Assembly: GCF_014648915.1 (NCBI RefSeq)
Contig: NZ_BMSA01000005.1
Span: 186,001-250,000 of the forward strand
Direction: 5' to 3'
From: Streptomyces phaeofaciens
GTDB lineage: Bacteria; Actinomycetota; Actinomycetes; Streptomycetales; Streptomycetaceae
Length of the DNA: 64,000 bases
The translations under genes and the position numbers were made by a program. Every line of letters starts with the position of its first letter. The stretch's first letter is position 1. The notes beneath the pieces are model-generated. The model was not told the origin of the DNA. It saw only the letters and a program-made list of their open reading frames with translations, and ran no database searches. Below are positions 24,394-34,582 of the stretch, in pieces.

Positions 24394-25578
24394 TCAGCCG
24401 TTGACGAAGTCCGCGCGGGCGAGCAGACCGGTGTCCGGATTGTCGGTGAAGACACCGTCGATCCCGGTGGCGAAGTAGGCGCGGTAGGCGCCGAAGACGT
24501 CGCCGTACGCGTCCGCGTCCGTGCCCTTGCGGAAGTTCGCGGGAAGGAAGGGGTTCTCGTTGCGCAGGGTGTACGGATGCAGGATCAGCCCGACGGCGTG
24601 GGCGTCCCGCACCAGGGTGGTGGGGGTGGTGAGGTTGCCGTTCGCGTCCTTCGGGACGACCAGGTCGAGGGTGGGGCCGATGCCCTGGGCGTAGCCGGCG
24701 ATCTCCCGCAGGCCGGCCCGGGTGACCAGGTCGGCGACGGTCCGCGGGTCGCCCGTCTCGACGAAGTCCCAGGGCCGGGAGCTCGCCGAGGACAGGAGCA
24801 CCACCAGCGGGTTGGCGATCAGCTTGTTCAGGCGCTGGATGCTGGTCGGCTCGAAGGACTGGACGACGACCGGCGAGTTCTTCCGGTCCTTGCCGTGCTT
24901 GTGCAGCAGCTTGGCCACCCGCTCCTCCAGGCCGAGGCCGAGCTTGCGGAAGTAGGTGGGGTGCTTGGTCTCGGGGTAGATCCAGACCTGCTTGCCCCGC
25001 CTACGGGTCTGCTCGTCCTGCCACGCCAGGACCTCCTCGAAGGTGGGGATCTCCCAGCGGCCGTTGTAGAGGGTGTTGTGCGGGCGGTTGGCCGGGATGC
25101 GCTCGACGGCGCGCAGGGTCTTCAGCTCGGCGAGCGTGAAGTCCTCGGTGAACCAGCCGGTGGTCGCGACGCCGTCCAGCACCTTGGTGGTCCTGCGGCC
25201 GGCGAACTCGGGGTGGTCGGCGACGTCCGTCGTGCCGCCGATCTCCGGCTCGTGACGGCAGACGAGGTGACCGTCCTTGGTGGGGACCAGGTCGCCGGCC
25301 TCGACGATGTCGGCGCCGAGGTCGAGGGCGAGCTGGTAGGAGCCGAGGGTGTGCTCGGGGCGGTAACCGCTGGCGCCGCGGTGACCGATGATCGTCGGAA
25401 CCGGGAGGCCCGCCAGGCCGCCGCGTCCGCCGTGCCGTGCCTCGTCGGCTCTCGCCGTGCCCGACAGGCCGAGGACACCTCCGGCGGCGCCGAGCACGGC
25501 CGCGCCGAGCAGCGCCCGTCGTCCGGTGCCGCTCGCGCTCGCCTGCTGGTTCGACTCCTGTGTGTCCTGCGTACCCAT
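24394..25578 (-). CDS. glpQ: Secreted glycerophosphodiester phosphodiesterase
   Basis: 394 residues. It hydrolyses glycerophosphodiesters to glycerol-3-phosphate and an alcohol outside the cell. The N-terminus has a Tat-type signal (GTGRRALLGAAVLGAAGG then ARADEA). Catalytic landmarks: HRGASGYRPEHT (first catalytic His), DLVPTKDGHLVCRHEP (second His), IYPETKHPTYF (metal Glu) and GVFTDNPDTG at the end. The domain is the bacterial TIM-barrel GP-PDE with an insertion of about 30 residues. AGGAGG eight bases before the ATG at 25578. In streptomycetes such genes belong to the phosphate-starvation regulon, but I could not identify a PHO box with confidence. Confidence 0.93.
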   Translation of the reverse strand: MGTQDTQESNQQASASGTGRRALLGAAVLGAAGGVLGLSGTARADEARHGGRGGLAGLPVPTIIGHRGASGYRPEHTLGSYQLALDLGADIVEAGDLVPTKDGHLVCRHEPEIGGTTDVADHPEFAGRRTTKVLDGVATTGWFTEDFTLAELKTLRAVERIPANRPHNTLYNGRWEIPTFEEVLAWQDEQTRRRGKQVWIYPETKHPTYFRKLGLGLEERVAKLLHKHGKDRKNSPVVVQSFEPTSIQRLNKLIANPLVVLLSSASSRPWDFVETGDPRTVADLVTRAGLREIAGYAQGIGPTLDLVVPKDANGNLTTPTTLVRDAHAVGLILHPYTLRNENPFLPANFRKGTDADAYGDVFGAYRAYFATGIDGVFTDNPDTGLLARADFVNG

Positions 25579-26062
25579 AGCGGGGCCTCCTGCCGTCGGC
25601 TCGTCCGTGCGGCCCGATCGTAGGGTCGTGGACATGACCGTCGGGAGACCTCGGTCCCAACACGGGGGTGACGGTGGATGGCGTGTCCCGTACGACTTCG
25701 TGACGGGTCGTCGGATTGGCCGCGGCGGAAACGGGAACGCGGACGGTACCGGCTGTGGCCGTCGCGGCCCGCGCGGGGTTCCGGGCTCCTGGAGCCCCGG
25801 GCACGGCAGGCGGGCGCGTCGCGCGGCCCTGCCCGCGGCGCGGCTCCCGCAGCGGCCGTCGGCCGCCGGAGCACGCGTTTCACGCTGTCGTTCCCACCGT
25901 TCCACCCAGGTGACGGGCGGGCCTCGATGCGGCCGTACAGGTAAACGTACGTCAATAGTGCGTAAGGCCTCGGTGAACCCGATGTGCGTCAGCCCGGGGG
26001 CCGCGAGTATCGTCCTCACCTGCACAGACTCATACCGTTTTCCCTTGGCATCGGAGGGCCCG
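25579..26062. other. 484-base divergent gap
   Basis: Control region between the glycerophosphodiesterase and acyltransferase genes. GTACGT/ACGTAC palindromic sequence occurs near 25947-25955 and TTGACG lies on the minus strand (25949-25954), but no correctly spaced -10 is visible. No gene is supported, although plus-strand frames stay open. Confidence 0.45.
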
Positions 26063-26734
26063 TTGTCCCGCTTCGCGCTCATCAAGGCAGTGCTCGGACC
26101 GGTCATGCGCCTGATGTTCCGCCCCCGGGTCGAGGGCGCGGAGCACATCCCAGGCGACGGACCGGTCATTCTGGCCGGCAATCACCTCACGTTCATCGAC
26201 TCGATGATCCTGCCGCTCGTCTGCGACCGGCAGGTCTTCTTCATCGGCAAGGACGAGTACGTCACCGGCAAGAGCCTCAAGGGCCGGCTGATGGCCTGGT
26301 TCTTCACCGGCGTCGGCATGATCCCGGTCGACCGCGACGGCGGTCGCGGCGGAGTGGCCGCGCTGATGACCGGGCGGCGGATCCTGGAGGACGGCAAGGT
26401 CTTCGGGATCTACCCCGAGGGGACCCGCTCGCCCGACGGCCGCCTGTACCGCGGGCGGACCGGTATCGCCCGGCTGACGCTGATGACCGGGGCGCCGGTC
26501 GTGCCGTTCGCGATGATCGGTACGGACAAGCTGCAGCCGGGCGGGGCGGGGATGCCCCGCCCGGGACGCGTCACCGTGCGGTTCGGTGAGGCGATGGAGT
26601 TCTCCCGGTACGAGGGGATGGACCGGGACCGGTACGTGCTGCGGGCCGTCACGGACTCCGTGATGACCGAGGTGATGCGGCTGTCCGGGCAGGAGTACGT
26701 GGACATGTACGCCACGAAGGCCAAGGCCGCGTAA
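26063..26734 (+). CDS. 1-acyl-glycerol-3-phosphate acyltransferase (PlsC family)
   Basis: 223 residues. Motif I is NHLTFIDSMI (the His-X4-Asp catalytic pair), motif II GMIPVDRDGGRGG, motif III FGIYPEGTRSPDG, motif IV GAPVVPFAMIG. It transfers an acyl chain from acyl-CoA or acyl-ACP to lysophosphatidate at the inner membrane face. A TTG start at 26063 is chosen because GGAGGG lies four bases upstream and the family N-terminus begins there; no ATG or GTG fits better. It diverges from the phosphodiesterase that supplies glycerol-3-phosphate. Confidence 0.88.
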   Translation: MSRFALIKAVLGPVMRLMFRPRVEGAEHIPGDGPVILAGNHLTFIDSMILPLVCDRQVFFIGKDEYVTGKSLKGRLMAWFFTGVGMIPVDRDGGRGGVAALMTGRRILEDGKVFGIYPEGTRSPDGRLYRGRTGIARLTLMTGAPVVPFAMIGTDKLQPGGAGMPRPGRVTVRFGEAMEFSRYEGMDRDRYVLRAVTDSVMTEVMRLSGQEYVDMYATKAKAA

Positions 26735-26757
26735 CCCCTGCGGCGGTCGACGGCCCT

Positions 26758-26821
26758 CCGGAGGGCGGGTCCCCCGGAGGGCAGGTCCCCCGGAGGGCAG
26801 GTCCTCCGGGGGGCGGGTCCC
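26758..26821. repeat. 16-bp tandem repeat, four copies
   Basis: Unit CCGGAGGGCRGGTCCC repeated four times with one to three changes, in the gap after the acyltransferase gene. The first copy lies in the palindrome GCCCTCCGGAGGGC, which may help termination. Confidence 0.75.
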
Positions 26822-26868
26822 GGTCTGCCGGTGCGCGCGGTTCCCCGCGCCCCGGGCCGCCGCGGACC

Positions 26869-28389
26869 CTACCCGGCGTTCTCCAGGCGCTGGTCCCTGA
26901 GCAGGAACCACGCCGCCACCGCCGTCGCCAGCAGGACCGCCGCGCCCACTCCGGAGGCCACGCCCAGGCCGTCGACGAACGCCTCGCGCGCCGACGACAG
27001 CATGTCCTCGGCCGCGGCCGCCGGCATGTGACCCGCCGCCTCCACCGCGCCGCCCAGTGACTCGTGCGCCCCTTCCGGGGTGCCCGCAGGGGACGGGAAG
27101 TCCCGGTAGACGCCCGTCACGATCGAGCCGAGCACGGCGATACCGAGGGCCGCGCCGAGTTCGTACGCCGTCTCGGAGACCGCGGACGCCGCTCCCGCCT
27201 GATCCTTGGGGACGGACGAGAGGATGACGTCGGAGGTCACCGTGAAGGAGAAACCGGCGCCCACACCGACCGCCAGCAGGGCCACGCCCAGCACCGGGTA
27301 GCCGGTGGTCGGGCCGATCGTCGTCAGCAGGGCCAGCGCCAGGCCGATCGCGGCGAGGCCGCCGGAGACCACGGCCCGTACCGAGTGGCGGCGGGCCACC
27401 CGGCCGGCGATCAGTCCGGCCACCACCGCGCCGACGGCGGCGGGCAGTTCGGCCAGACCGGCCTCCAGGGGCCTCCTGCCCTGGACCAGTTGCAGGTACT
27501 GGGACAGGAAGAACACCAGTCCCGACATACCGAGGACGGTCAGCAGGTCGGCCAGCACCGCCCCGCCGAAGCCGCGCCTGCGGAACAGGCGCATGTCCAG
27601 CAGCGGCGTGGGGAGCGTGAGCTGCCGGCGGACGAAGCCGTACAGGGCGGCGCCGCCGAGCAGGCCCGCCGTCAGCGACTCCCAGGTCGGGCCGTGGCTC
27701 GCGGCTTCCTTGACCGCGTACACGACGGTGATCATGCCGACCAGCGACAGCGCCACGCTGGCGAGGTCCCAGGGGCCCGGGTTCGGGTTCCTGGACTCGG
27801 GCAGCGTCCTCACGCCGACGACGACGAGCACGATCATCACGGGCAGGTTGATGAGGAAGACCGAGCCCCACCAGAAGTGCTCCAGGAGGAAACCGCCGAC
27901 GATGGGGCCCACGGCCGTGCCCGCGGAGGCCGTCGCGCCCCAGATGCCCACCGCGAGGCTGCGCTCGCGCGGGTCGTGGAACAGGTTGCGGATCAGGGCG
28001 AGGGTGGCGGGCATGAGGGTCGCCCCGGCCACGCCGAGCAGGGCCCGCGCCGCGATCATCATCTCCGGTGTCGTGGCGTAGGCGTTGAGGACCGATATGA
28101 GTCCGAAGGCCGCGGCGCCGACGAGCAGGATCCGCTTACGGCCGATGCGGTCGCCGAGGCTGCCCATCGAGACGAGCAGACCGGCGATCACGAAGGAGTA
28201 GACGTCGCCGATCCAGAGCAGCTGGGTACCGGAGGGCGCGAGGTCCTCGCTGATGTAGGGGGTAGCAAGGCCGAGGACGGTCGCGTCGACGGCCACCAGC
28301 AGCACGGCGAGCACGAGAACGGCGAGCGCGAGCCAGCGGTCGGGGCGCCTCACCGCCTCGGACGTGGTCGCCGGCAGGGTGCTGGTCAT
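26869..28389 (-). CDS. MFS drug efflux transporter, EmrB/QacA (DHA2) type
   Basis: 506 residues with about 14 membrane segments. The family motif A appears as GSLGDRIGRKRILLVG after helix 2, motif C-like GATASAGTAVGPIVGGFL in helix 5. Such proteins export toxic compounds by proton antiport. The ATG at 28389 overlaps the TGA of the upstream TetR gene by four bases (ATGA), so the pump and its presumed repressor are co-translated. GAGAGGA lies just before the start. Confidence 0.9.
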   Translation of the reverse strand: MTSTLPATTSEAVRRPDRWLALAVLVLAVLLVAVDATVLGLATPYISEDLAPSGTQLLWIGDVYSFVIAGLLVSMGSLGDRIGRKRILLVGAAAFGLISVLNAYATTPEMMIAARALLGVAGATLMPATLALIRNLFHDPRERSLAVGIWGATASAGTAVGPIVGGFLLEHFWWGSVFLINLPVMIVLVVVGVRTLPESRNPNPGPWDLASVALSLVGMITVVYAVKEAASHGPTWESLTAGLLGGAALYGFVRRQLTLPTPLLDMRLFRRRGFGGAVLADLLTVLGMSGLVFFLSQYLQLVQGRRPLEAGLAELPAAVGAVVAGLIAGRVARRHSVRAVVSGGLAAIGLALALLTTIGPTTGYPVLGVALLAVGVGAGFSFTVTSDVILSSVPKDQAGAASAVSETAYELGAALGIAVLGSIVTGVYRDFPSPAGTPEGAHESLGGAVEAAGHMPAAAAEDMLSSAREAFVDGLGVASGVGAAVLLATAVAAWFLLRDQRLENAG

Positions 28390-28937
28390 GATTCCTCTCT
28401 CCGTAGTGCGCCGCCGAGCAGCAGCTCGACGATCATGTGCGTGAAGTCCTTGCGGGCCACCCGGCCCTCGGAGACCGCCCAGGCGCCGGAGGCCAGCAGG
28501 CCGTAGAGCGCTTCGGTGAGCCAGGCCGGGGTGAGGTCGATACGGAACTCGCCGCTCGACTGACCGCGCCGGAACAGGGTGGCGATGCGGTCGTCGATGT
28601 GGGCCCAGCCCTCGTTCTGCGCCTCGCCCTCGAACAGCTGGTTCTCGGTGTAGAGGAAGGCGAGCAGTCCCGCGGCCGGTTCGATCTCCTCGACGAGCCG
28701 CCGTACGGCGTCCCGCGCCGGGCCCTCGTCCAGCCGGGCCGCGTCCAGCGCGCCCTCGCACTCCGCTATGCCGAGCGCCTCCAGCGCGCGGACCAGCGCG
28801 TCGCGGCCCGCGAAGTGCCGGTGCAGCGTCGCGCGGCTGATCCCGGCGGCCTTGGCGACCTCGTCCATGGTCGCGGTGGCTCTGCGGGTCAGCAGCGCGG
28901 CGGCGCTGCGCAGGACGTGGTCACGGTCGACAGCCAT
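28386..28937 (-). CDS. TetR-family repressor of the adjacent efflux pump
   Basis: 183 residues. N-terminal helix-turn-helix: ATMDEVAKAAGISRATLHRHFAGRDALVRAL (residues ~24-54). The C-terminal part binds an unknown ligand. The ATG at 28937 is preceded at six bases by TATCCT, a fair -10 element, so the message may be leaderless. A perfect 22-bp palindrome 18 bases upstream is the likely operator, giving autoregulation and induction of the pump. Confidence 0.9.
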   Translation of the reverse strand: MAVDRDHVLRSAAALLTRRATATMDEVAKAAGISRATLHRHFAGRDALVRALEALGIAECEGALDAARLDEGPARDAVRRLVEEIEPAAGLLAFLYTENQLFEGEAQNEGWAHIDDRIATLFRRGQSSGEFRIDLTPAWLTEALYGLLASGAWAVSEGRVARKDFTHMIVELLLGGALRREES

Positions 28938-28954
28938 GAGACAAGGATACCCCA

Positions 28955-28976
28955 CATGAGACACTCGTGTCTCATG
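28955..28976. promoter_or_regulatory. TetR operator palindrome
   Basis: Perfect inverted repeat, arms CATGAGACAC and GTGTCTCATG with a two-base centre TC. A further half-site CATGAGAC lies at 28935-28942 over the start codon. The palindrome covers the expected -35 region of the repressor promoter. Confidence 0.8.
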
Positions 28977-29064
28977 TCAGGCATCGACGACTCACCGCTG
29001 GGGCGTGCGTATGTACGGGATGGCGTAACGGGGTGGCGTACGGGGTGCCGTCGTGCTCGGCCCG

Positions 29065-30036
29065 TCAGTGCCAGGGCAGGCTGCCGCGCCGGTCCCAGTA
29101 CGCGTGCGGGTCCTCCACGAGGGCGGCCAGCCGGTCCAGCCGGTCCTCGTCCAGGTCGACGACCGCCGCGTGCAGGTTGGAGGCGAGCTGGGCGGTCGTC
29201 GCGGCACCCGAGAGGACCACCCCCGCCCACGGCTGCCGCAGGACCAGCGCGAGGGCGACGGCGTCACTGCCGAGCCCGGTGTCCGCCGCCATCGCCTTCA
29301 GGGCGTCCGGCGCGTGGGGGCCGGCGAGGCGTCCGTTGGCCATGCCCTCCTTCACGATCACCGTGAGACCGGCGTCGTGGGCCTCGGCGAGGGCGGGTCC
29401 GGCCGAGGTCTCCAGGACGTTGTACGTCGACTGGACGGTACGGAAGAGGGGTTCGCCGTCGACCGCGACGGCGAGGGCCGCCCGGATCGCGTCGGCCTGG
29501 GCCGGGCCGCTGGTGGAGAACCCGACGGTGAGGCCCTCGGCGGCGGCCTCCGCCAGCCTGGCGTGGAGTTCCTTGTCGGTGAGGGCCGGGCTGTCCGGGG
29601 TCACCGAGTGGATCTGGTAGAGGTCGAGCCGGTCGCCGAGCAGTTCGGCCGTCTCGGCGCGCTGCCGCTCGTAGGTCCGCAGGCTGTGGTCCTTGACCTC
29701 GTGCCGCTCGGCGTCGGTGGTCCAGTCGGCGGTGTAGGTGTAGCCCCACTTGCTGCCCACGACGATGTCGTCGACGTCGGACCGGGCCTTCAGCCAGCCC
29801 GCGAGGAACTCCTCGGAGCGGCCGTAGGAGCGGGCCACGTCGAAGTAGCGGACGCCCTGGGCGTAGGCGGCGTCGAGGAGTTCGTGGGTACGGGCGCGGA
29901 GGGCGTCGACACCCCGGTCGGTGCCGAGGTCCTGGTCGCGCCCGAGGTTGATGTAGCCGGGTCGGCCGACGGCGGCGAGGCCCAGGCCCAGGTGGCAGGT
30001 GGGGGTCGTCGCTGAGGCGAGGCGGGCGAAGGGCAT
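29065..30036 (-). CDS. Aldo/keto reductase
   Basis: 323 residues, TIM-barrel NADPH oxidoreductase. The catalytic tetrad is visible: Asp and Tyr in [16 protein letters not shown], Lys in VVGSKWGY, His in [14 protein letters not shown]-binding region [10 protein letters not shown] and [17 protein letters not shown]. It reduces aldehydes or ketones; the substrate is unknown. The ATG at 30036 has GGAGC upstream. It follows the argH terminator in the same direction. Confidence 0.9.
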   Translation of the reverse strand: MPFARLASATTPTCHLGLGLAAVGRPGYINLGRDQDLGTDRGVDALRARTHELLDAAYAQGVRYFDVARSYGRSEEFLAGWLKARSDVDDIVVGSKWGYTYTADWTTDAERHEVKDHSLRTYERQRAETAELLGDRLDLYQIHSVTPDSPALTDKELHARLAEAAAEGLTVGFSTSGPAQADAIRAALAVAVDGEPLFRTVQSTYNVLETSAGPALAEAHDAGLTVIVKEGMANGRLAGPHAPDALKAMAADTGLGSDAVALALVLRQPWAGVVLSGAATTAQLASNLHAAVVDLDEDRLDRLAALVEDPHAYWDRRGSLPWH

Positions 30037-30164
30037 CGCGAGCTCCGTTCGGTCGGCTCCTGACGGCTCATGACCAACGTAACCGCGATGGGGGTGGTTC
30101 ACGCCTGCGGGGCTCGGGAGGCGACACGCGCGCGGGCCCGGCACGAGCGCGGGCCCGGCACGAG

Positions 30165-30210
30165 CGGCACGCGCGCGGGGAGCCGCCTCGGCCCTCCCGC
30201 GCGCGTGCCG
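30165..30210 (-). terminator. Terminator of argH
   Basis: Perfect 15-bp stem CGGCACGCGCGCGGG / CCCGCGCGCGTGCCG with a 16-base loop, 21 bases after the argH stop. Directly beyond it (30130-30163) is a perfect tandem duplication of a 17-base unit GCGCGGGCCCGGCACGA. Confidence 0.85.
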
Positions 30211-30230
30211 GTGTCGCTTCTGCTTCCCGC

Positions 30231-31676
<1,446 letters not shown>

Positions 31677-31694
31677 TCACCGCTGCACTCACCG

Positions 31695-31733
31695 TTATGC
31701 ATGAGTATGCAGACCTCTGCATGATTCGTCAAT
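31695..31733. promoter_or_regulatory. Pair of ARG boxes upstream of argH
   Basis: Two 18-base ArgR sites, TTATGCATGAGTATGCAG (31695-31712) and TCTGCATGATTCGTCAAT (31716-31733), separated by three bases as in classical ARG-box pairs. The first is nearly palindromic around TGCAT/ATGCA; the second is weaker. Confidence 0.85.
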
Positions 31734-31866
31734 CCGACGGGCCTCCGGACGAGTTCCGAAGACATTTTGAAGATGCCTTGAACAACAGCAACCGCTTTCC
31801 CGTACTCACCGCTGAACGCTGGCGCCGCGTTGAGACACCCACTCCTGACCCAAGTGAGGCATCCCC

Positions 31867-32757
31867 ATGTCCAGGGCTCTTCCGAAGTACAACAAGCGTC
31901 GTGTGGCGATCATCGGCGGCGCCGCCGCAGTGGCTCTGACCGGTGCGGTCGTCGTGAACACGGCCCTGGCCGGGGAGTCGTCCGACAGCGGCGCCACCAA
32001 CGCCACCACGCTGGCCAGCCCCGGCACGATCACCTGCCCGGACGTCACCTCGCAGCTCCCCGCGATCCCGGCGTCCGCACAGGCCGAGGTCGACCGCAAC
32101 CTCGCCCTGCTCCAGACCCAGATCGACGAGGCCAACCAGCGGCTGATCGACACCGTCGGCCAGGGCGGGCCGAACTTCGTGCAGAACGCGATCCTCGGCC
32201 CCCTGGAGGACAAGCGGATCGCCACCGTCAACCGTATCGCCACCGCCATCGGCCGGACCGCGGACAAGCCGCAGGGCCTGGAGGCCCTCGCGCCCTGCAC
32301 GCTCGACGCGGGCGGCGTGGTGGACACCGGCGAGGAGGCCGAGGCGGGCGCCGATGCCGGCGCCGGGGCCGAGGCCACGCCCGGTGCGGAGGAGACCGCC
32401 GCCGAGGGCGCCGGCGAGGGCGCGGCGGACACGGGCGAGGACACCGGCGCCGAGGCGGGCGCCGCCGGCACGATCACCTGCCCGGACGTCGCCTCGCAGC
32501 TCCCGGCGATCCCCGCGACCGCGCAGGCCGAGGTCGACCGCAACCTCGCCCTGCTCCAGACCCAGATCGGCGAGGCCAACACGCGTCTGCAGAACACGGT
32601 CGGCCAGGGCGGTCCGAACTTCGTCCAGAACGCGATCCTCGGCCCGCTGAAGGACAAGCGTGTGTCCACGATCGACCGCATCGCCATCTCCATCGGCCGG
32701 GCCGGCACCAAGCCGCAGGGCCTGGAGGCCCTGGCCGCCTGCACGTTGAACCAGTGA
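31867..32757 (+). CDS. Secreted protein with two copies of a Cys-containing domain
   Basis: 296 residues, family not recognised. A basic N-terminus and hydrophobic stretch (KRRVAIIGGAAAVALTGAVVVNTALAGE) form a signal peptide, so the product is extracellular or anchored. Two ~97-residue domains follow (residues ~53-148 and ~201-296), each starting GTITCPDV, containing AQAEVDRNLALLQTQI and VGQGGPNFVQNAILGPL, and ending in a second Cys (ALAPCTL, ALAACTL), probably a disulfide. The link between them is Glu/Ala/Gly-rich. The copies are also close at DNA level (32023-32310 and 32467-32754). It has its own terminator and lies upstream of the flavin electron-transfer genes. Confidence 0.8.
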   Translation: MSRALPKYNKRRVAIIGGAAAVALTGAVVVNTALAGESSDSGATNATTLASPGTITCPDVTSQLPAIPASAQAEVDRNLALLQTQIDEANQRLIDTVGQGGPNFVQNAILGPLEDKRIATVNRIATAIGRTADKPQGLEALAPCTLDAGGVVDTGEEAEAGADAGAGAEATPGAEETAAEGAGEGAADTGEDTGAEAGAAGTITCPDVASQLPAIPATAQAEVDRNLALLQTQIGEANTRLQNTVGQGGPNFVQNAILGPLKDKRVSTIDRIAISIGRAGTKPQGLEALAACTLNQ

Positions 32758-32767
32758 CGTGACAGGT

Positions 32768-32810
32768 GCGGCGGCCGCCCCGAGGAAACGCCGGCCGGGG
32801 CGGCCGCCGC
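32768..32810 (+). terminator. Terminator of the secreted-protein gene
   Basis: Perfect 14-bp stem GCGGCGGCCGCCCC / GGGGCGGCCGCCGC with a 15-base loop, 11 bases after the stop codon. Confidence 0.8.
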
Positions 32811-32838
32811 GGCGTGCGCACACGCGCACGCCTTTTCC

Positions 32839-32927
32839 GTGCTTCCGGGCTTCCGTGTTTCCGGGCTTCCGTGTATCCGGTTTTCCGGGGCTTCCCTGTT
32901 TCAGGGATTCCGGATTTCCGGAATTCC
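32839..32927. repeat. Degenerate 16-bp tandem repeats
   Basis: Five units related to GTGTTTCCGGGCTTCC, with a nine-base partial unit between the third and fourth. This stretch is more A/T-rich than its surroundings. It fills the gap before the ferric-reductase-like gene; no gene is supported here. Confidence 0.75.
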
Positions 32928-33075
32928 ACGCTTTCGTACGCACTTGCCCCTCGCCGCCACCGCCGTCCGCGGCCTGAACATCCGTCAGCGGGCCCATGAC
33001 CGGGGCCGGTCGAGTGGTCGGCCTGCCTGGGGTTACCGGCGGTCACGCACCTCCGCAGAGGACTCTGCGGGAAAC

Positions 33076-33103
33076 TGAACACTCGGCGGTCGGGCCACGT
33101 ATC
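33076..33103 (+). promoter_or_regulatory. Candidate ECF-type promoter of the flavin operon
   Basis: TGAAC (33076-33080) and CGTATC (33098-33103) with 17 bases between, similar to the GAAC / CGTMT pattern of many ECF sigma factors; start of transcription would be near 33110, 26 bases before the GTG. An inverted repeat CCGCAGAG/CTCTGCGG (33053-33070) lies immediately upstream. Confidence 0.4.
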
Positions 33104-33135
33104 TGAGGGCCAAGGGTCAAGTCCCCGGAGGAACC

Positions 33136-34518
33136 GTGACCACCACGATCGCAGGCGGACGTGCCGCCCGCCGCCAGACGTTGCGCCGCATCCGCCCGCG
33201 CCGGTCACCGGCCGTCCCGTTGTTGCTTGCTGTATGGGCGGGCGCGGCGGGCGTGCTGTGGCTGTGGTGGGCGAACACCCCGGCCATCTCGGACAACAAC
33301 GGAAGGATTCTCCAGGCGGGACGCATCACCGGCCTGCTCGCCGGCTATCTGATGGCGCTCGTGGTCCTCCAGATGGCGCGCGTGCCGGCGCTGGAGCGGC
33401 GGGTCGGTTCCGACCGGGTCGCCCGCTGGCACGCGATGTCCGGACGCTACACGCTCAGCCTGACCCTCGCGCATGTCTTCCTCATCATGTGGGGATACGC
33501 GCTCCAGGCCGGCAAGTCGCTCGGCGACATCGTCCAGCAGACGATCGACTCCGTGAACCAGCTGCCCGACATGGGCAAGGCGGCGATCGGCACCGGTCTG
33601 CTGGTGGTCATCGGGCTGGTGTCGATCGGCCCGGTCCGGCGCCTGATGCCGTACGACACCTGGTACCACGTGCACCTGATGACGTACGCGGCGGTGTACC
33701 TGACGTTCTGGCACCAGATCACCACCGGCAACGAGTTCGCCGTCGAGCCGACCGCCAAGACGTTCTGGTACGCGCTCTACGGCTCGGTCACCGCGGTCGT
33801 GATCTGGTACCGCATCCTCACCCCGATCCGGCTCAACCTCCGTCACCGCATGTACGTCGAGGCGGTCATCGAGGAGACGCCCGGCATCGTGTCGGTGCTG
33901 ATCGGCGGCCGCAAGCTGCACCGGATCGGCGCGGAGGCCGGACAGTTCTTCCGGTGGCGGTTCCTCGCGCCGGGGATGCGCTTCAGCTCCCACCCGTACT
34001 CGCTGTCCGCGAACCCCCGCCCCGAGCTGCTGCGGATCACGGTCAAGGCGATCGGCGACCACACCGCCGCGCTGCGCGAGCTGCGGCCCGGCACCAAGGT
34101 GTGGGCCGAGGGTCCCTACGGCGCGATGACCGCGTCCCGGCGCAGCCGCGGCAAGGTGCTGCTGGTGGCCGGTGGCGTGGGCATCACCCCGATGCGGACG
34201 CTGTTCGAGACGCTGCCGGGCGCGCCCGGTGACATCACCCTGCTCTACCGGGCCAACAGCACCCAGGACCTGGCCCTCTGGGACGAGCTGGCGAAGATCG
34301 CCGACGAGCGCGGGGCGCGGCTGATGTACGCGGTCAACAGCCCCGAGGGGGAGCGCCCCGACATCTCGGCGGAGTCCCTCCAGCGGAAGATCCCCGACAT
34401 CGACGATCACGACGTCTTCATGTGCGGGCCGAACGGCTTCGCCCAAGGCGTGTACGAGGCACTCCGCGACGCCGGGGTACCGGCCCGCCGCATCCATCAC
34501 GAGTCGTTCGAGATGTGA
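33136..34518 (+). CDS. Ferric-reductase-like transmembrane NAD(P)H:heme oxidoreductase
   Basis: 460 residues. Six membrane segments (~27-46, 62-80, 104-122, 149-165, 178-196, 211-229) with histidine pairs in the third and fifth (RWHAMSGRYTLSLTLAHVF; TWYHVHLMTYAAVYLTFWHQI) placed to bind two b hemes. The cytosolic half has an FAD-binding barrel (RFSSHPYSLSANP) and an NAD(P)H-binding domain (VLLVAGGVGITPMRTL, ending DVFMCGPNGFAQGV). It should carry electrons from NAD(P)H across the membrane. The GTG at 33136 has GGAGGA five bases upstream. It is followed after 64 bases by the FMN-binding protein and ApbE, its likely electron acceptor and maturase. Confidence 0.92.
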   Translation: MTTTIAGGRAARRQTLRRIRPRRSPAVPLLLAVWAGAAGVLWLWWANTPAISDNNGRILQAGRITGLLAGYLMALVVLQMARVPALERRVGSDRVARWHAMSGRYTLSLTLAHVFLIMWGYALQAGKSLGDIVQQTIDSVNQLPDMGKAAIGTGLLVVIGLVSIGPVRRLMPYDTWYHVHLMTYAAVYLTFWHQITTGNEFAVEPTAKTFWYALYGSVTAVVIWYRILTPIRLNLRHRMYVEAVIEETPGIVSVLIGGRKLHRIGAEAGQFFRWRFLAPGMRFSSHPYSLSANPRPELLRITVKAIGDHTAALRELRPGTKVWAEGPYGAMTASRRSRGKVLLVAGGVGITPMRTLFETLPGAPGDITLLYRANSTQDLALWDELAKIADERGARLMYAVNSPEGERPDISAESLQRKIPDIDDHDVFMCGPNGFAQGVYEALRDAGVPARRIHHESFEM

Positions 34519-34582
34519 GCGACGGGACGACCACGACCACGGCAACCCCAGCCATCAGCGCGAATCAGGAGTTCTGGAAAAG

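Noticed and set aside
32766..33078. Short plus-strand frames across the 16-bp repeats before the flavin operon
   Set aside because: The peptides (CFRASGLPCFRASVYPVFRG-like) are only translations of the tandem repeat and lack a start signal.
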